A stretch of DNA of 64,000 bases from CAYGDT01 sp964348745. Its GTDB lineage: Bacteria; Patescibacteriota; Gracilibacteria; Peribacterales; Peribacteraceae. The notes under the pieces were generated by a model that saw only the letters and a list, made by a program, of their open reading frames with translations, had not been told where the DNA came from and did not search any database. Of the stretch, positions 25,071 through 34,265 are shown one piece after another; position 1 is the stretch's first letter; every line of letters begins with the position of its first letter. A program made the translations under genes and the position numbers. Location of the stretch: NCBI GenBank assembly GCA_964348745.1, contig CAYGDT010000001.1:11329-75328 (forward strand), in the 5' to 3' direction.

Positions 25071-27071
25071 CCACAGAAGTCCCGGTGTTCTGCTCCTTAA
25101 TTTCTCCCGTTCCAGATTCGCATGGTAATCGGCCTTTGCAGCCATCACCTGATAACGTGGAGCTTCGGCTGGGTAGACTCTCGCCATGATGGTACAGATC
25201 ACAACAAACTGTTCGACGTTGAGAGAGAGATCGATATAGTGAGTATTCCGTTCGATTGCCTTCGCGTAGTCGGCAAGAAGACCGTCTATAAACGGGCGCT
25301 GCGCAGTGATTTCTGACTCTTGCTCCGATAAGAGGTATGCCCCATATAGAATACCAAGGTCATTGAAGCGGCCGCGGTCCAGCGCCTTGCGATACCACTC
25401 AATTGCAAGCTGACGTTCCCCGCGTACGGAAGCCAGATCGGCTTGCCGCACCCACGCACGATAGTCCTCTGGATTCGCTGCGATGTATACATCAAGTGCA
25501 TCTTGCGCCTCTGTAAATTTACCGGAATTCATCAGCAATGCCGTGCGACTGAGGTGTACATCCCGCGTGAAGAGTTCACCGCCAGCACGATCAAACCACT
25601 GCAATGCAACCTCTGTGTCCTGCCTACTCTCCGCTTGGCGACCAACGGAAGTAATGACAAGAAAGAATCCCTCATAGATAGCTAGTAAGAGCAATGCTGT
25701 CGCGAGCAGAATTTCTGTACAGCGTGAGATGGTTGTATGCGAAGTGCGTGCATACGAACCTGAGGAATATGCAACCAAAATTCCGAGCAGTAGCCAGAAT
25801 GGAAGCGCGATCCCGACAAACTGCACATTGTAATCAATCATGTTATGCGCGACCACGCCGAAAATACCAAGGAAGATCATTATGTGGAGCGAAAATGCCT
25901 TCTTCTCATCTGCTACCGCCGCTTGTCGCAGTTTACGCAAAGCCCTGTACAAAACCGTTCCAATGATCAATACAAAGAGCACCATGGCGAACAAGCCGCG
26001 CTCCACCAAAAATTTAAGAAACACATTATGCGGATGATCTGAAGTCGCAAGGATACTAGACTGCAATTTTGGCTGTATAAAGCGAAAACTGTAGGGACCC
26101 CAGCCGAGAACCGGTTTCTCTGCCGAGAGTGTAAGTGCTTGTGACCAGAACTGCACGCGCTCGCTTACAGAGCTGCTGCCTTCTGCTGCAGTGAGTGTCA
26201 CCTTTTCGCCAATCTCCTGCACTTCGTACAGGCGTGAACGCAGCGCATTCGTGGCGCTAAAAATAAGCGTAGCGATAACGACGTAGGCCGCTATGTATGG
26301 GATGATGCTTCTCAGTGGAAACGACTTCCCAGACTTGATGTAAACAATACCGCCCCACAACGCAAACTGTGCCGCAAAGACTAAAATCCCCCCGCGAGAG
26401 TACGAAAGAAGAAGACAGGAAAAAACCAGACCTGTTACCGCCGTGCGCACGAGAAATTCCACGTGTCCACGAGTGGATCGAAGATTTAATCTGAAATCAC
26501 GCAGAGTCCAGTACAATACAACCGGCCAAGCGAGGAGCAAAAATTGCGCCCAAGCATTTGGCCAGTAATCGGTGTGGAAACGGTAATCGAAGAACGAACC
26601 GACGAACCTGTTGACCGGCTGAAAGACATAGACCAGCAAACCAATGACGCACGCGCCGACAGTGGTTATAGAGAATGTCCGCACGAATCGTGCGAAGAAT
26701 AATTTTGCGGTGCCTTCATCGAACGCCTCGCGCGCAGCCCAGAAGAACAGTAACCCCAGTGATCCGGTACTGAAGACTTCGTCGAGACCGTAATTGCGCG
26801 TGGAGGAATATATGTAGCTTATGGCTGTCATTACGATGAATGCCATCATCATGAGCCAGAGGAACAAGGGAACATCGCTTTTCTCCTTGCGGCGCGCAAG
26901 TGTGTGCGAAATTAAGGTGACGATTGTTGCTACGCCACAGAGTATCCACGTTGCATCCAAACTTTTACCTCCGCGCCAGAGAACGGCAAAGACCAGCAAT
27001 GCAAGTACCGCCCACTGACACGCATCGTTCCACGTCCATCGAAAGCCGCCGGACGGAATTGTGAAACGCAT
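25068..27071 (-). CDS. O-antigen ligase (Wzy_C)-like membrane protein with C-terminal TPR region
   Basis: About 667 aa. Roughly 12 membrane helices fill residues 15-460. The periplasmic loop has the Wzy_C pattern: VQFWSQALTLSAEKPVLGWGPYSF...SDHPHNVFLKFLVERGLF (Arg/Trp, GxG, His-Asn, Glu-x-Gly). The last ~200 residues are TPR-like helices (SRQDTEVALQWFDRAGG, GKFTEAQDALDVYIAANPEDYRAWVRQADLASVRGERQLAIEWYRKALDRG as separate repeats). Such proteins polymerise or ligate lipid-linked glycans or glycosylate proteins. The start at ATG 27071 follows an extended TGTACGAT by 7 nt; ATG 27080 is an alternative. Confidence 0.78.
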   Translation of the reverse strand: MRFTIPSGGFRWTWNDACQWAVLALLVFAVLWRGGKSLDATWILCGVATIVTLISHTLARRKEKSDVPLFLWLMMMAFIVMTAISYIYSSTRNYGLDEVFSTGSLGLLFFWAAREAFDEGTAKLFFARFVRTFSITTVGACVIGLLVYVFQPVNRFVGSFFDYRFHTDYWPNAWAQFLLLAWPVVLYWTLRDFRLNLRSTRGHVEFLVRTAVTGLVFSCLLLSYSRGGILVFAAQFALWGGIVYIKSGKSFPLRSIIPYIAAYVVIATLIFSATNALRSRLYEVQEIGEKVTLTAAEGSSSVSERVQFWSQALTLSAEKPVLGWGPYSFRFIQPKLQSSILATSDHPHNVFLKFLVERGLFAMVLFVLIIGTVLYRALRKLRQAAVADEKKAFSLHIMIFLGIFGVVAHNMIDYNVQFVGIALPFWLLLGILVAYSSGSYARTSHTTISRCTEILLATALLLLAIYEGFFLVITSVGRQAESRQDTEVALQWFDRAGGELFTRDVHLSRTALLMNSGKFTEAQDALDVYIAANPEDYRAWVRQADLASVRGERQLAIEWYRKALDRGRFNDLGILYGAYLLSEQESEITAQRPFIDGLLADYAKAIERNTHYIDLSLNVEQFVVICTIMARVYPAEAPRYQVMAAKADYHANLEREKLRSRTPGLLW

Positions 27072-27214
27072 CGGAGTCATCGTACACGCAGTCCAAATGT
27101 ATTTCATGTGGCAGATTCCTTACATTCTCACTCAATTACGCAACTTTCTCTACGCACTTCAGGTTGCTCAAAAACAGGGAAACACTGATTCGGATATATT
27201 GTCCGAAATATCAA

Positions 27215-27550
27215 CTATTCACGACTGCCTAGACGGAAATACACATTCTCGCGTATCCTGTGGGGATGCCTGCCTGAATCCTTAGTCCCAACCTCTACAT
27301 TATAATGATCATTGAGAAGATTTCTCACTGCAACTCTATATCTATTTGTATCAGGTAAATCGACTTCACTAAGTATATCAGCAACAGTGACACCATCATG
27401 TGTGAACACACAATGTAAAATAGATTCTCTGCACTCATCAACTTTAGCTGATACGGCTCCGCGTTGACTTATTTTCTTATCTCCTTCGCTGGTAGCATGT
27501 CTAACAACCTTTGGTGGAACGTACCTACTCTTAGGTATTCTATCAGTCAT
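27215..27550 (-). CDS. Small winged-helix-like protein
   Basis: 111 aa. A basic N-terminus (KSRYVPPKVVRHATSEGDKK) leads to a helix-turn-helix-like core: SILHCVFTHDGVTVADILSEVDLPDTNRYRVAVRNLL, then a wing-like segment ending ENVYFRLG. This resembles a winged-helix DNA-binding fold but I cannot name the family. The start ATG 27550 lies 6 nt after an extended -10 (TGCTATAAT); the longer frame reaching into the tRNA-linked repeat is not credible. Confidence 0.6.
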   Translation of the reverse strand: MTDRIPKSRYVPPKVVRHATSEGDKKISQRGAVSAKVDECRESILHCVFTHDGVTVADILSEVDLPDTNRYRVAVRNLLNDHYNVEVGTKDSGRHPHRIRENVYFRLGSRE

Positions 27551-27556
27551 ATTAGA

Positions 27557-27584
27557 ATTATAGCATAAATATTTTAATATGCAA
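27557..27584 (-). promoter_or_regulatory. Promoter of the winged-helix-like gene
   Basis: Minus strand: TTGCAT (27584-27579), a 16-nt spacer and TATAAT (27562-27557, with TGC before it), ending 6 nt before ATG 27550. Confidence 0.65.
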
Positions 27585-27615
27585 TCACGATCTGTTCTGG
27601 ATAATCCCACACCAA

Positions 27616-27714
27616 TGGCAGCGCCACGTGGTTGCGCGCAGGGACGTATAGCGGCTACGCCGCCACGTCCCACGTAAAATAGCTGCTCGCTTCGCTGCGC
27701 GCAATTTTACGTGG
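27616..27714 (-). repeat. 99-bp palindromic element fused to tRNA-Leu(CAG), copy A
   Basis: Begins with the CCA of the tRNA and continues as nested inverted repeats: CACGTAAAAT/ATTTTACGTG, GGGACGT/ACGTCCC with inner GCGGC/GCCGC, GCGCGCA/TGCGCGC and outer CCACGT/ACGTGG. Copy B at 61056-61154 matches at 94 of 99 positions. Confidence 0.9.
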
Positions 27715-27798
27715 TGCCGGCGGAGAGAATCGAACTCTCACGAGATTGCTCTCACACGCTCCTGAAGCGTGCGCGTCTACCAATTCCGCCACGTCGGC
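27712..27798 (-). tRNA. tRNA-Leu (anticodon CAG)
   Basis: An 87-nt class II tRNA with a long variable arm. Acceptor GCCGACG/CGCCGGC has one A-C mismatch at position 5-68. The anticodon stem CACGC/GCGTG holds loop TTCAGGA (CAG). The T-arm GAGAG-TTCGATT-CTCTC is perfect. The CCA is encoded and is also the first three bases of the 99-bp element. A TACTCT lies 9 nt upstream. Confidence 0.93.
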
Positions 27799-27839
27799 AA
27801 CGAAGAAAGAGTACCACAGAAAATAAACTCAGAAACAAT

Positions 27840-27912
27840 AATTCCGCCATGCCTGCCCGTCCGTAGTCCCGCACAAGCGGGACGAAGGCGGGTCGGCAAC
27901 GAAGAAAGAGTA
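27840..27912 (-). pseudogene. tRNA-Leu 5' remnant with promoter, split by a palindromic insertion
   Basis: Minus strand: TACTCT-TTCTTCGTT-GCCGAC is a 21-nt exact copy (27912-27892) of the real tRNA-Leu -10 box, spacer and first six bases (27813-27793). A 41-nt insertion (27891-27851) follows, then ATGGCGGAATT, which resumes the tRNA sequence (real gene: GTGGCGGAATT). Removal of the insertion restores a continuous match of about 31 of 32 nt. Confidence 0.75.
27851..27891. mobile_element. 41-nt palindromic insertion in the tRNA-Leu remnant
   Basis: The core hairpin GTCCCGC-ACAA-GCGGGAC (27866-27883) is flanked by GCCTGCCCG and GAAGGCGG. It interrupts the duplicated tRNA-Leu 5' sequence, so it arrived by insertion. 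Related CCTGCC...GGCAGG palindromes occur at 23768-23783 and 51893-51913. Confidence 0.6.
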
Positions 27913-28084
27913 GTACAGAAGAAGACATTTTTGCATCAATATCTATTTTCAGATCGACCCTGTTCCTTTCACCACAATTGTAGAATTTGCTTCACAGAAA
28001 TCTTCCATCATTCCATACTTAATTGGATCGCCTTTCAAAGGGGAATTTAGCGTGCATTTCACTTTTAGACTGGATTTATAGATA

Positions 28085-28113
28085 TTGTAATAATCATGTA
28101 AATATTGTATAAT
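28085..28113 (+). promoter_or_regulatory. Promoter of the M23 peptidase gene
   Basis: TTGTAA (28085-28090), a 17-nt spacer and TATAAT (28108-28113). The leader to ATG 28140 would be about 20 nt with no Shine-Dalgarno. Confidence 0.65.
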
Positions 28114-28139
28114 TATATATTAAACCAACATTAACACTG

Positions 28140-29177
28140 ATGCTAAAGGGCGTAATATCATTCTTCCGTACGAAGTGCGGCGGTCGCATGCTGCTATCAA
28201 CATTGTTGATCTGCTCCGCTGCGCTGATACGCTCCGATGATGAAAGACACATCCCATACGAAGCTCATTTCATGCAAACGCAGACGATGCTTGTCGCGGT
28301 AGATGCCGAACCAGCCGAGGTCTCATCCTCGCTCTCACGACTGCTTCCAGATATTGAAGTGACTACCATTTTGGAAAGAGCTGATCCTGTGGAAGCTTAC
28401 GTGCCAGTTCCGAAACTGAAGACAGAGCGAAATACTTCTATTCAACATATTCCGAGGCAACGAAGACACATTCGATTATCGGAGGAAATTGCAGTCCTGC
28501 CAGCCGCTACCGAAGCGAAGTTTCCGGAGCTGGGCAATGCCATATACCCCGTAGCAAAAACGCCAGACTGGGGCGACATGCGCTCGTCTGCTGAGTGGAA
28601 CCGGTCATACGATGAAATGGGACCTTCGGATTTCGTACCTGTTCCAGCCTATGACATAAGCAGGCTAACCACACCTATGTATGACCTTTCCCGTGATCTG
28701 CAGGAAGTGAACATCCCCATCGTCACCGAAAAGCTCTTCTACTCAACGCGCTTCTTTGGTCGCTACCACGCGGACTCTGGAGAGTTCCAAGGTACACACC
28801 CTGGCATAGACCTTAAGCTCGCGGCAGGTACGCCTGTCGGTTCCGTCGCAGGCGGTCGGGTGCACGCCACTGGTACTGATGAATCCCTCGGGAACTTCGT
28901 CATGATTCTGCATAGATTACCTGATGGAAACGAGATTGTATCTATCTATGGACATCTTGAATCCGTAAGCGTACGGGAAGGTCAGGACGTCGCTCCGGGA
29001 ACAATCATCGGTAGAGCGGGTTCAACTGGTCGCTCGAGCGGCGTTCACCTGCATTTACAGATCGATTGGAAACGGGAGCCGGTTAGACATACTGTCTATG
29101 CACCAGCATCCCGTCCGTCGAAGGAAGAAGCATCAAAATGGACTATTCATCCGATCGAATTTATTCAACGATGGTAG
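28140..29177 (+). CDS. Exported M23 family metallopeptidase
   Basis: 345 aa. An N-terminal signal or anchor (CGGRMLLSTLLICSAAL) is followed by ~170 residues without a recognised domain, then a C-terminal M23/LytM domain: GTHPGIDLKLAAGTPVGSV (first zinc His and Asp), YGHLESVSVREGQDVAPGTIIGRAGSTG and HLHLQID (HxH). All zinc ligands are present, so it should be an active cell-wall endopeptidase. The 3' end overlaps the Ser-repeat surface protein gene (convergent, 17 nt). Confidence 0.87.
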   Translation: MLKGVISFFRTKCGGRMLLSTLLICSAALIRSDDERHIPYEAHFMQTQTMLVAVDAEPAEVSSSLSRLLPDIEVTTILERADPVEAYVPVPKLKTERNTSIQHIPRQRRHIRLSEEIAVLPAATEAKFPELGNAIYPVAKTPDWGDMRSSAEWNRSYDEMGPSDFVPVPAYDISRLTTPMYDLSRDLQEVNIPIVTEKLFYSTRFFGRYHADSGEFQGTHPGIDLKLAAGTPVGSVAGGRVHATGTDESLGNFVMILHRLPDGNEIVSIYGHLESVSVREGQDVAPGTIIGRAGSTGRSSGVHLHLQIDWKREPVRHTVYAPASRPSKEEASKWTIHPIEFIQRW

Positions 29178-30913
29178 TCTGCTCGCTTAAGACAGCGGTC
29201 TCGTCCTCCTCCACTGAGATAACAATAGTCTCCTCATCGAGAACAACTGGATCAACGGTCTCGTTCTTTACGATAAGCTTATCATACAGAAACTTACCCC
29301 TCTGCGCGATATACTGCGTCATTGGTAAGATGTACTTAGCAACAACGTTGCCGTTGACCACAGTCAAATCTTTGACCATGAGAATATCCGGTGTGGGTAC
29401 GGTGTAGGTGGCGACTGTGTAACCGTGAACACCGACACGCTTCACGAAACGATCTGACCAGTCAAAGGATATGAGTGTATCTGGGTGCTCCCAGGAGTGT
29501 CCGCGATGGTAGCGGCGGCAGTTCACCGGTCTGTCCTGACCATCAATAAAGAGTTGTACGTTACGGATACAGGCATTCCACACCATGTCACTGGAGACCG
29601 GGTAACCGTCTTCACCGACGGCGAAGTTGATTGGCTTCGGCCTAAAAGCCTCGCGCGCTGCAATCTCCATGGCGATCTTCTCCTGCTCAGCCTTTTTGGC
29701 GTCAATCTCGGAGAGGCGCTCTTCCTCCAAGCGCGCAGCATCAATGGCACCGCAGGCAGGGTGACCGTTTTCTAGAATATCCTCAATCAGTTCCTCCTTG
29801 ACGTCAAAGGCACGGGCATAGTTCTCCGCCATAAATCCGACGATGTCAAAGAACTGAAGCAGGTTGATCTTCTCGCGAACCGTACACAAAGTAGCCATCT
29901 GTTCATCTGTAAGTTCGCCAGTTCCGGCTCCGGGTCCAGGTCCTCCGAATCCGCTCGGTGCGACTCCCACGTCGCCAAACCCTACGTTCGACAGTCCAAT
30001 GAGGTAGCGAACAAGATTTTGTCTGCGATACCGTGACCCCTGGATCCCGCTATCGTCAGTTTCTTCTTCATTGCTGATACTCGATGAACTCTCACTCGAG
30101 GAACTGCTTGATGAAGAGCTTTCACTCGAGGAACTGCTTGATGAAGAGCTTTCACTCGAGGAACTGCTTGATGAAGNNNNNNNNNNNNNNNNNNNNNNNN
30201 NNNNNNNNNNNNNNNNNNNNNNNNNNNNNNNNNNNNNNNNNNNNNNNNNNNNNNNNNNNNNNNNNNNNNNNNNNNNAGGAAGAACTCGAAGAGCTGGCAT
30301 CACCCGTCACAAGAACTGCATCTACGCGGAAATCTTCGTTGGAACTATCTGCAGTGTTTCGGAATCGAATGAAAAACAAGCTGCCATCCAAGCTGCCAGG
30401 AAGTCCGATTGATTGGAGAGAACTCCATGGACTACTGCCATCATTCCCATCGTCAAGCTCATGTGTTGCCAGAGTGGCGAGACCCGCTGGGGAGTCACAT
30501 GTACCTCCTGTGAAGTATTCTACAATTCCACCAAACTCATCATCTTCTGCATCTTTATCTCCGCGGAAATAATACGAAAGTAGTAATGTACCATACCCTG
30601 TGGCATCCACTTGCCTACACGTCCATTCACCATTCCCGACTCTTGCAAATCTCTCACCGTCAGGACTGACGGTATCATCGTCACTTCCCGAAGGACTTTT
30701 CGCCAATGTATGAGAATCACTATCGGTGCCCGACTCTTCCCAGTTAGGAATATCATTATCGCTGGATCCTGTGCCGAACCCATCAGAAAGAAGTGTTGCT
30801 GCGCTTGTCGTTGGAACGAAAAAGCCTGCCGATATAAGTGCAGCGAATACCATAAGGACGTTTCTCGGATAGAAACTCCTTATGAGTGCCTTTTTTGTAA
30901 AACAATGAATCAT
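29161..30913 (-). CDS. Ser-repeat surface protein interrupted by an assembly gap
   Basis: Two minus-strand frames on either side of the N-gap are one gene. The N-terminal part (30913 down to the gap) has a signal peptide (FYPRNVLMVFAALISAG..., cleavage near TSA-ATL) and a jelly-roll-like domain (LLSDGFGTGSSDND...FIRFRNTADSSNEDFRVDAVLVTG). It leads into a Ser/Glu repeat (unit SSSSSSSSES, 30 bp) which continues after the gap. The C-terminal part has a charged helix (ARLEEERLSEIDAKKAEQEK) and a WNACIRN...NCRRYH...W.HPDTLISF domain shared with the protein at 1-5643. The frame shift across the gap reflects the arbitrary 100 Ns. Likely a surface protein with a stalk. Confidence 0.78.
30086..30176. 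repeat. 30-bp tandem repeat encoding a Ser/Glu linker
   Basis: The unit TCACTCGAGGAACTGCTTGA plus TGAAGAGCTT is repeated nearly perfectly about three times up to the gap. On the minus strand it encodes runs of Ser broken by a single Glu every ten residues. Confidence 0.8.
30177..30276. other. Assembly gap (100 N)
   Basis: Exactly 100 Ns inside a tandem repeat. The true length is unknown; the repeat array probably collapsed in assembly. Confidence 0.98.
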
Positions 30914-31152
30914 AGTAGGGGGTGGGAAGACTATGTTAGAGATAATACTACGATTCTCTTTCGACATGTAAAGGCAATTTAAAGTAGAATCTTGAGTAAA
31001 TGCGCAATTCTGTATTTTTAGGAAAAACACAGTGAAAAGGCAGTATAATACATATGTACAGTATACCTCCTACGCCAATAGCCGACACTGCTTTACCAAT
31101 AAACACCAGTCGTGTACCATAGTGCACAAATTATCCTTCTTACTTCTGAGTC

Positions 31153-31941
31153 ATGCATACATCCTTCAAAGTTTTTACCTTCGCATCTGCAATCGCTCTC
31201 GTTCTACTTGTTTCTCCACAAATCGTCTCCGCCACCCACTCTTGGAGCGGGTACCATTGGGCGCGTACCAACAATCCCTTTACTTTGAAACTCGGTGATA
31301 ATGTCTCTACAGTATGGGACACGTATCTCGCAACGACATCCACCGACTGGTCCGCGTCAAGCATTCTGGATACGACCGTCGTCACGGGTCAAGGTCACAA
31401 GAACTGCCGCCCAACGGCAGGGCGCGCGGAGATTTGTAATGCTAAATACGGCAATAACGGATGGCTAGGGATCGCCTCAGTCTGGGCAAGCGGATCGCAC
31501 ATAACGCAGGGTACCGTAAAGATGAACGACACGTACTTCAACAAGCCAACCTACAACACCCCCGCATGGAAGAACCTTGTGATGTGCCAAGAAGTTGGTC
31601 ATGTTTTCGGTCTCGATCACCAAGACGAAGACTTCGGCAACCCGAACCTAGGCACCTGCATGGACTACACAAGCGACCCCGCAAGCAACCAGCACCCGAA
31701 TTCACATGACTACGAAATGCTGGAGACCATCTACGCGCACCTCGACGGTTCCTCCACCATCGGTTCCTCCACTACGCCGCAGGCGAAGAGTGATATTGAT
31801 CTGGACGGTCCACCACAGTGGGGCAAGGAGCTGAGAAAATCCTCAAATGAAAAGGTATCGCTCTACGAGCGCGACCTCGGCGGAGGTCACAAGGTCTTCA
31901 CGTTCGTCTTCTGGGCGGACGCCAGTCACGACCATGAGTAA
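31153..31941 (+). CDS. Secreted zincin-like protein with a Gln-substituted motif
   Basis: 262 aa with a clear signal peptide (TFASAIALVLLVSPQIVSA-TH). The central MCQEVGHVFGLDHQDED resembles the metzincin motif HExxHxxGxxH, but the first zinc-binding His is Gln (QEVGHVFGLDH). It is followed by LGTCMDYTSDP, which could supply the Met-turn (CMDY). Four Cys (NCRP, ICNAK, MCQE, TCMD) may form disulphides. The C-terminus (SNEKVSLYERDLGGGHKVFTFVFWA) is separate. The protein may be a protease with an altered metal site or a non-catalytic relative. It is divergent from the Ser-repeat protein. Confidence 0.75.
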   Translation: MHTSFKVFTFASAIALVLLVSPQIVSATHSWSGYHWARTNNPFTLKLGDNVSTVWDTYLATTSTDWSASSILDTTVVTGQGHKNCRPTAGRAEICNAKYGNNGWLGIASVWASGSHITQGTVKMNDTYFNKPTYNTPAWKNLVMCQEVGHVFGLDHQDEDFGNPNLGTCMDYTSDPASNQHPNSHDYEMLETIYAHLDGSSTIGSSTTPQAKSDIDLDGPPQWGKELRKSSNEKVSLYERDLGGGHKVFTFVFWADASHDHE

Positions 31942-32044
31942 ATCTCTCCCCGTGGGAAACAGCCACAACCGTTTTTATCATTCTATCCTTCGGATGAGTG
32001 CCTCGTGCAGCTCGTCACCGCACCACAAAAAATCTTCCGACTTC

Positions 32045-32072
32045 TTGACTCTCTGAATTAGCACTCTAAAAT
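32045..32072 (+). promoter_or_regulatory. Promoter of groES-groEL
   Basis: TTGACT (32045-32050), a 16-nt spacer and TAAAAT (32067-32072). The -10 sits inside the CIRCE spacer, so repressor binding would block RNA polymerase directly. Confidence 0.7.
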
Positions 32073-32084
32073 ACCGACTGCTAA
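32058..32084 (+). promoter_or_regulatory. CIRCE operator (HrcA binding site)
   Basis: TTAGCACTC-N9-GACTGCTAA. This matches the CIRCE consensus TTAGCACTC-N9-GAGTGCTAA with a single change in the right arm. It lies about 80 nt before groES and overlaps the -10. It implies HrcA control of the chaperonin operon; hrcA itself is not in the window. Confidence 0.9.
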
Positions 32085-32162
32085 TACGTTGCAAGTGACT
32101 CTCTGTTAGCGACTTTTGCAGCGGGTTACATCACACCTTTCTACTCTCTCACCACACATTCT

Positions 32163-32495
32163 ATGGCAAGCGCACCGCAGTTTACCGTCAAGATCCAACC
32201 CTTCGGCGACCATATCGCCGTCGTTCCGGAAGAAATGGAAACCATGACGAAGTCCGGCATCGTCATCCCCGATACCGCAAAAGGAGATAAATCCACAGTC
32301 GGAACCGTGATCGCCGTAGGCAACGGCGAAGGTCATGAAGAAGAGTGTAAGAATCCGAGCAAGTTCTTCAAGGTGGGCGAAAAAGTCGTCTTTGGTAAAT
32401 ATGCCGGTGAAGACATCGAGCTGACGACGAAGGAAGGCAAGAAGAAAGAAGTGAAGTTCCTCTCGATGGATTCCATCCGTGCAAAAATCGCCTAG
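32163..32495 (+). CDS. groES: Co-chaperonin GroES
   Basis: 110 aa, a seven-fold lid for GroEL. Motifs: IQPFGDHIAVVPEEMETMTKSGIVIPDTAKGDKS (split here by the mobile loop), GTVIAVGNGEG, FKVGEKVVFGKYAGEDIEL and a C-terminal KFLSMDSIRAKI. The mobile-loop hydrophobic triplet is IVI. It is slightly longer than E. coli GroES (97 aa) because of an insert near GHEEECKNPSKF. There is no Shine-Dalgarno; the leader is about 85 nt. Under the CIRCE promoter, followed by groEL after 38 nt. Confidence 0.97.
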   Translation: MASAPQFTVKIQPFGDHIAVVPEEMETMTKSGIVIPDTAKGDKSTVGTVIAVGNGEGHEEECKNPSKFFKVGEKVVFGKYAGEDIELTTKEGKKKEVKFLSMDSIRAKIA

Positions 32496-32509
32496 ATTCC
32501 AATTCCTAA

Positions 32510-34189
<1,680 letters not shown>

Positions 34190-34208
34190 TTCGACCTCAG
34201 CCCTACAG

Positions 34209-34244
34209 AAAAGCCCTTCTCCACCAACGCGGAGAGGGGCTTTT
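34209..34244 (+). terminator. Rho-independent terminator after groEL
   Basis: AAAAGCCCTTCTCC / GGAGAGGGGCTTTT, a 14-bp stem with one G-U pair and an 8-nt loop, ending in TTTT. Symmetrical A and T flanks mean it may also serve the convergent minus-strand gene. Confidence 0.85.
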
Positions 34245-34265
34245 GGTAAGGTTCCAGAAAAGCAT

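Larger units (their letters stand above)
27799..28139. other. 341-bp non-coding region upstream of tRNA-Leu(CAG)
   Basis: Holds the tRNA promoter (TACTCT at 27813-27808, minus strand), a split tRNA-Leu 5' remnant (27840-27912), AT-rich sequence, and the promoter of the M23 gene at 28085-28113. No coding frame in it looks real. Confidence 0.6.

Noticed and set aside
27061..27285. 74-aa plus-strand frame between two minus-strand genes
   Set aside because: Overlaps the starts or ends of both neighbours and contains their promoter; the protein has no pattern.
30071..30412. Plus-strand frame with perfect LSLEELLDEE repeats
   Set aside because: It is the complement of the Ser/Glu linker repeat of the real minus-strand gene and crosses the N-gap.
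31054..31122. 22-aa frame behind a TATAAT (31044-31049)
   Set aside because: Only 4 nt separate the -10 from the ATG and the peptide has no organised composition; the TATAAT may instead serve the zincin-like gene.
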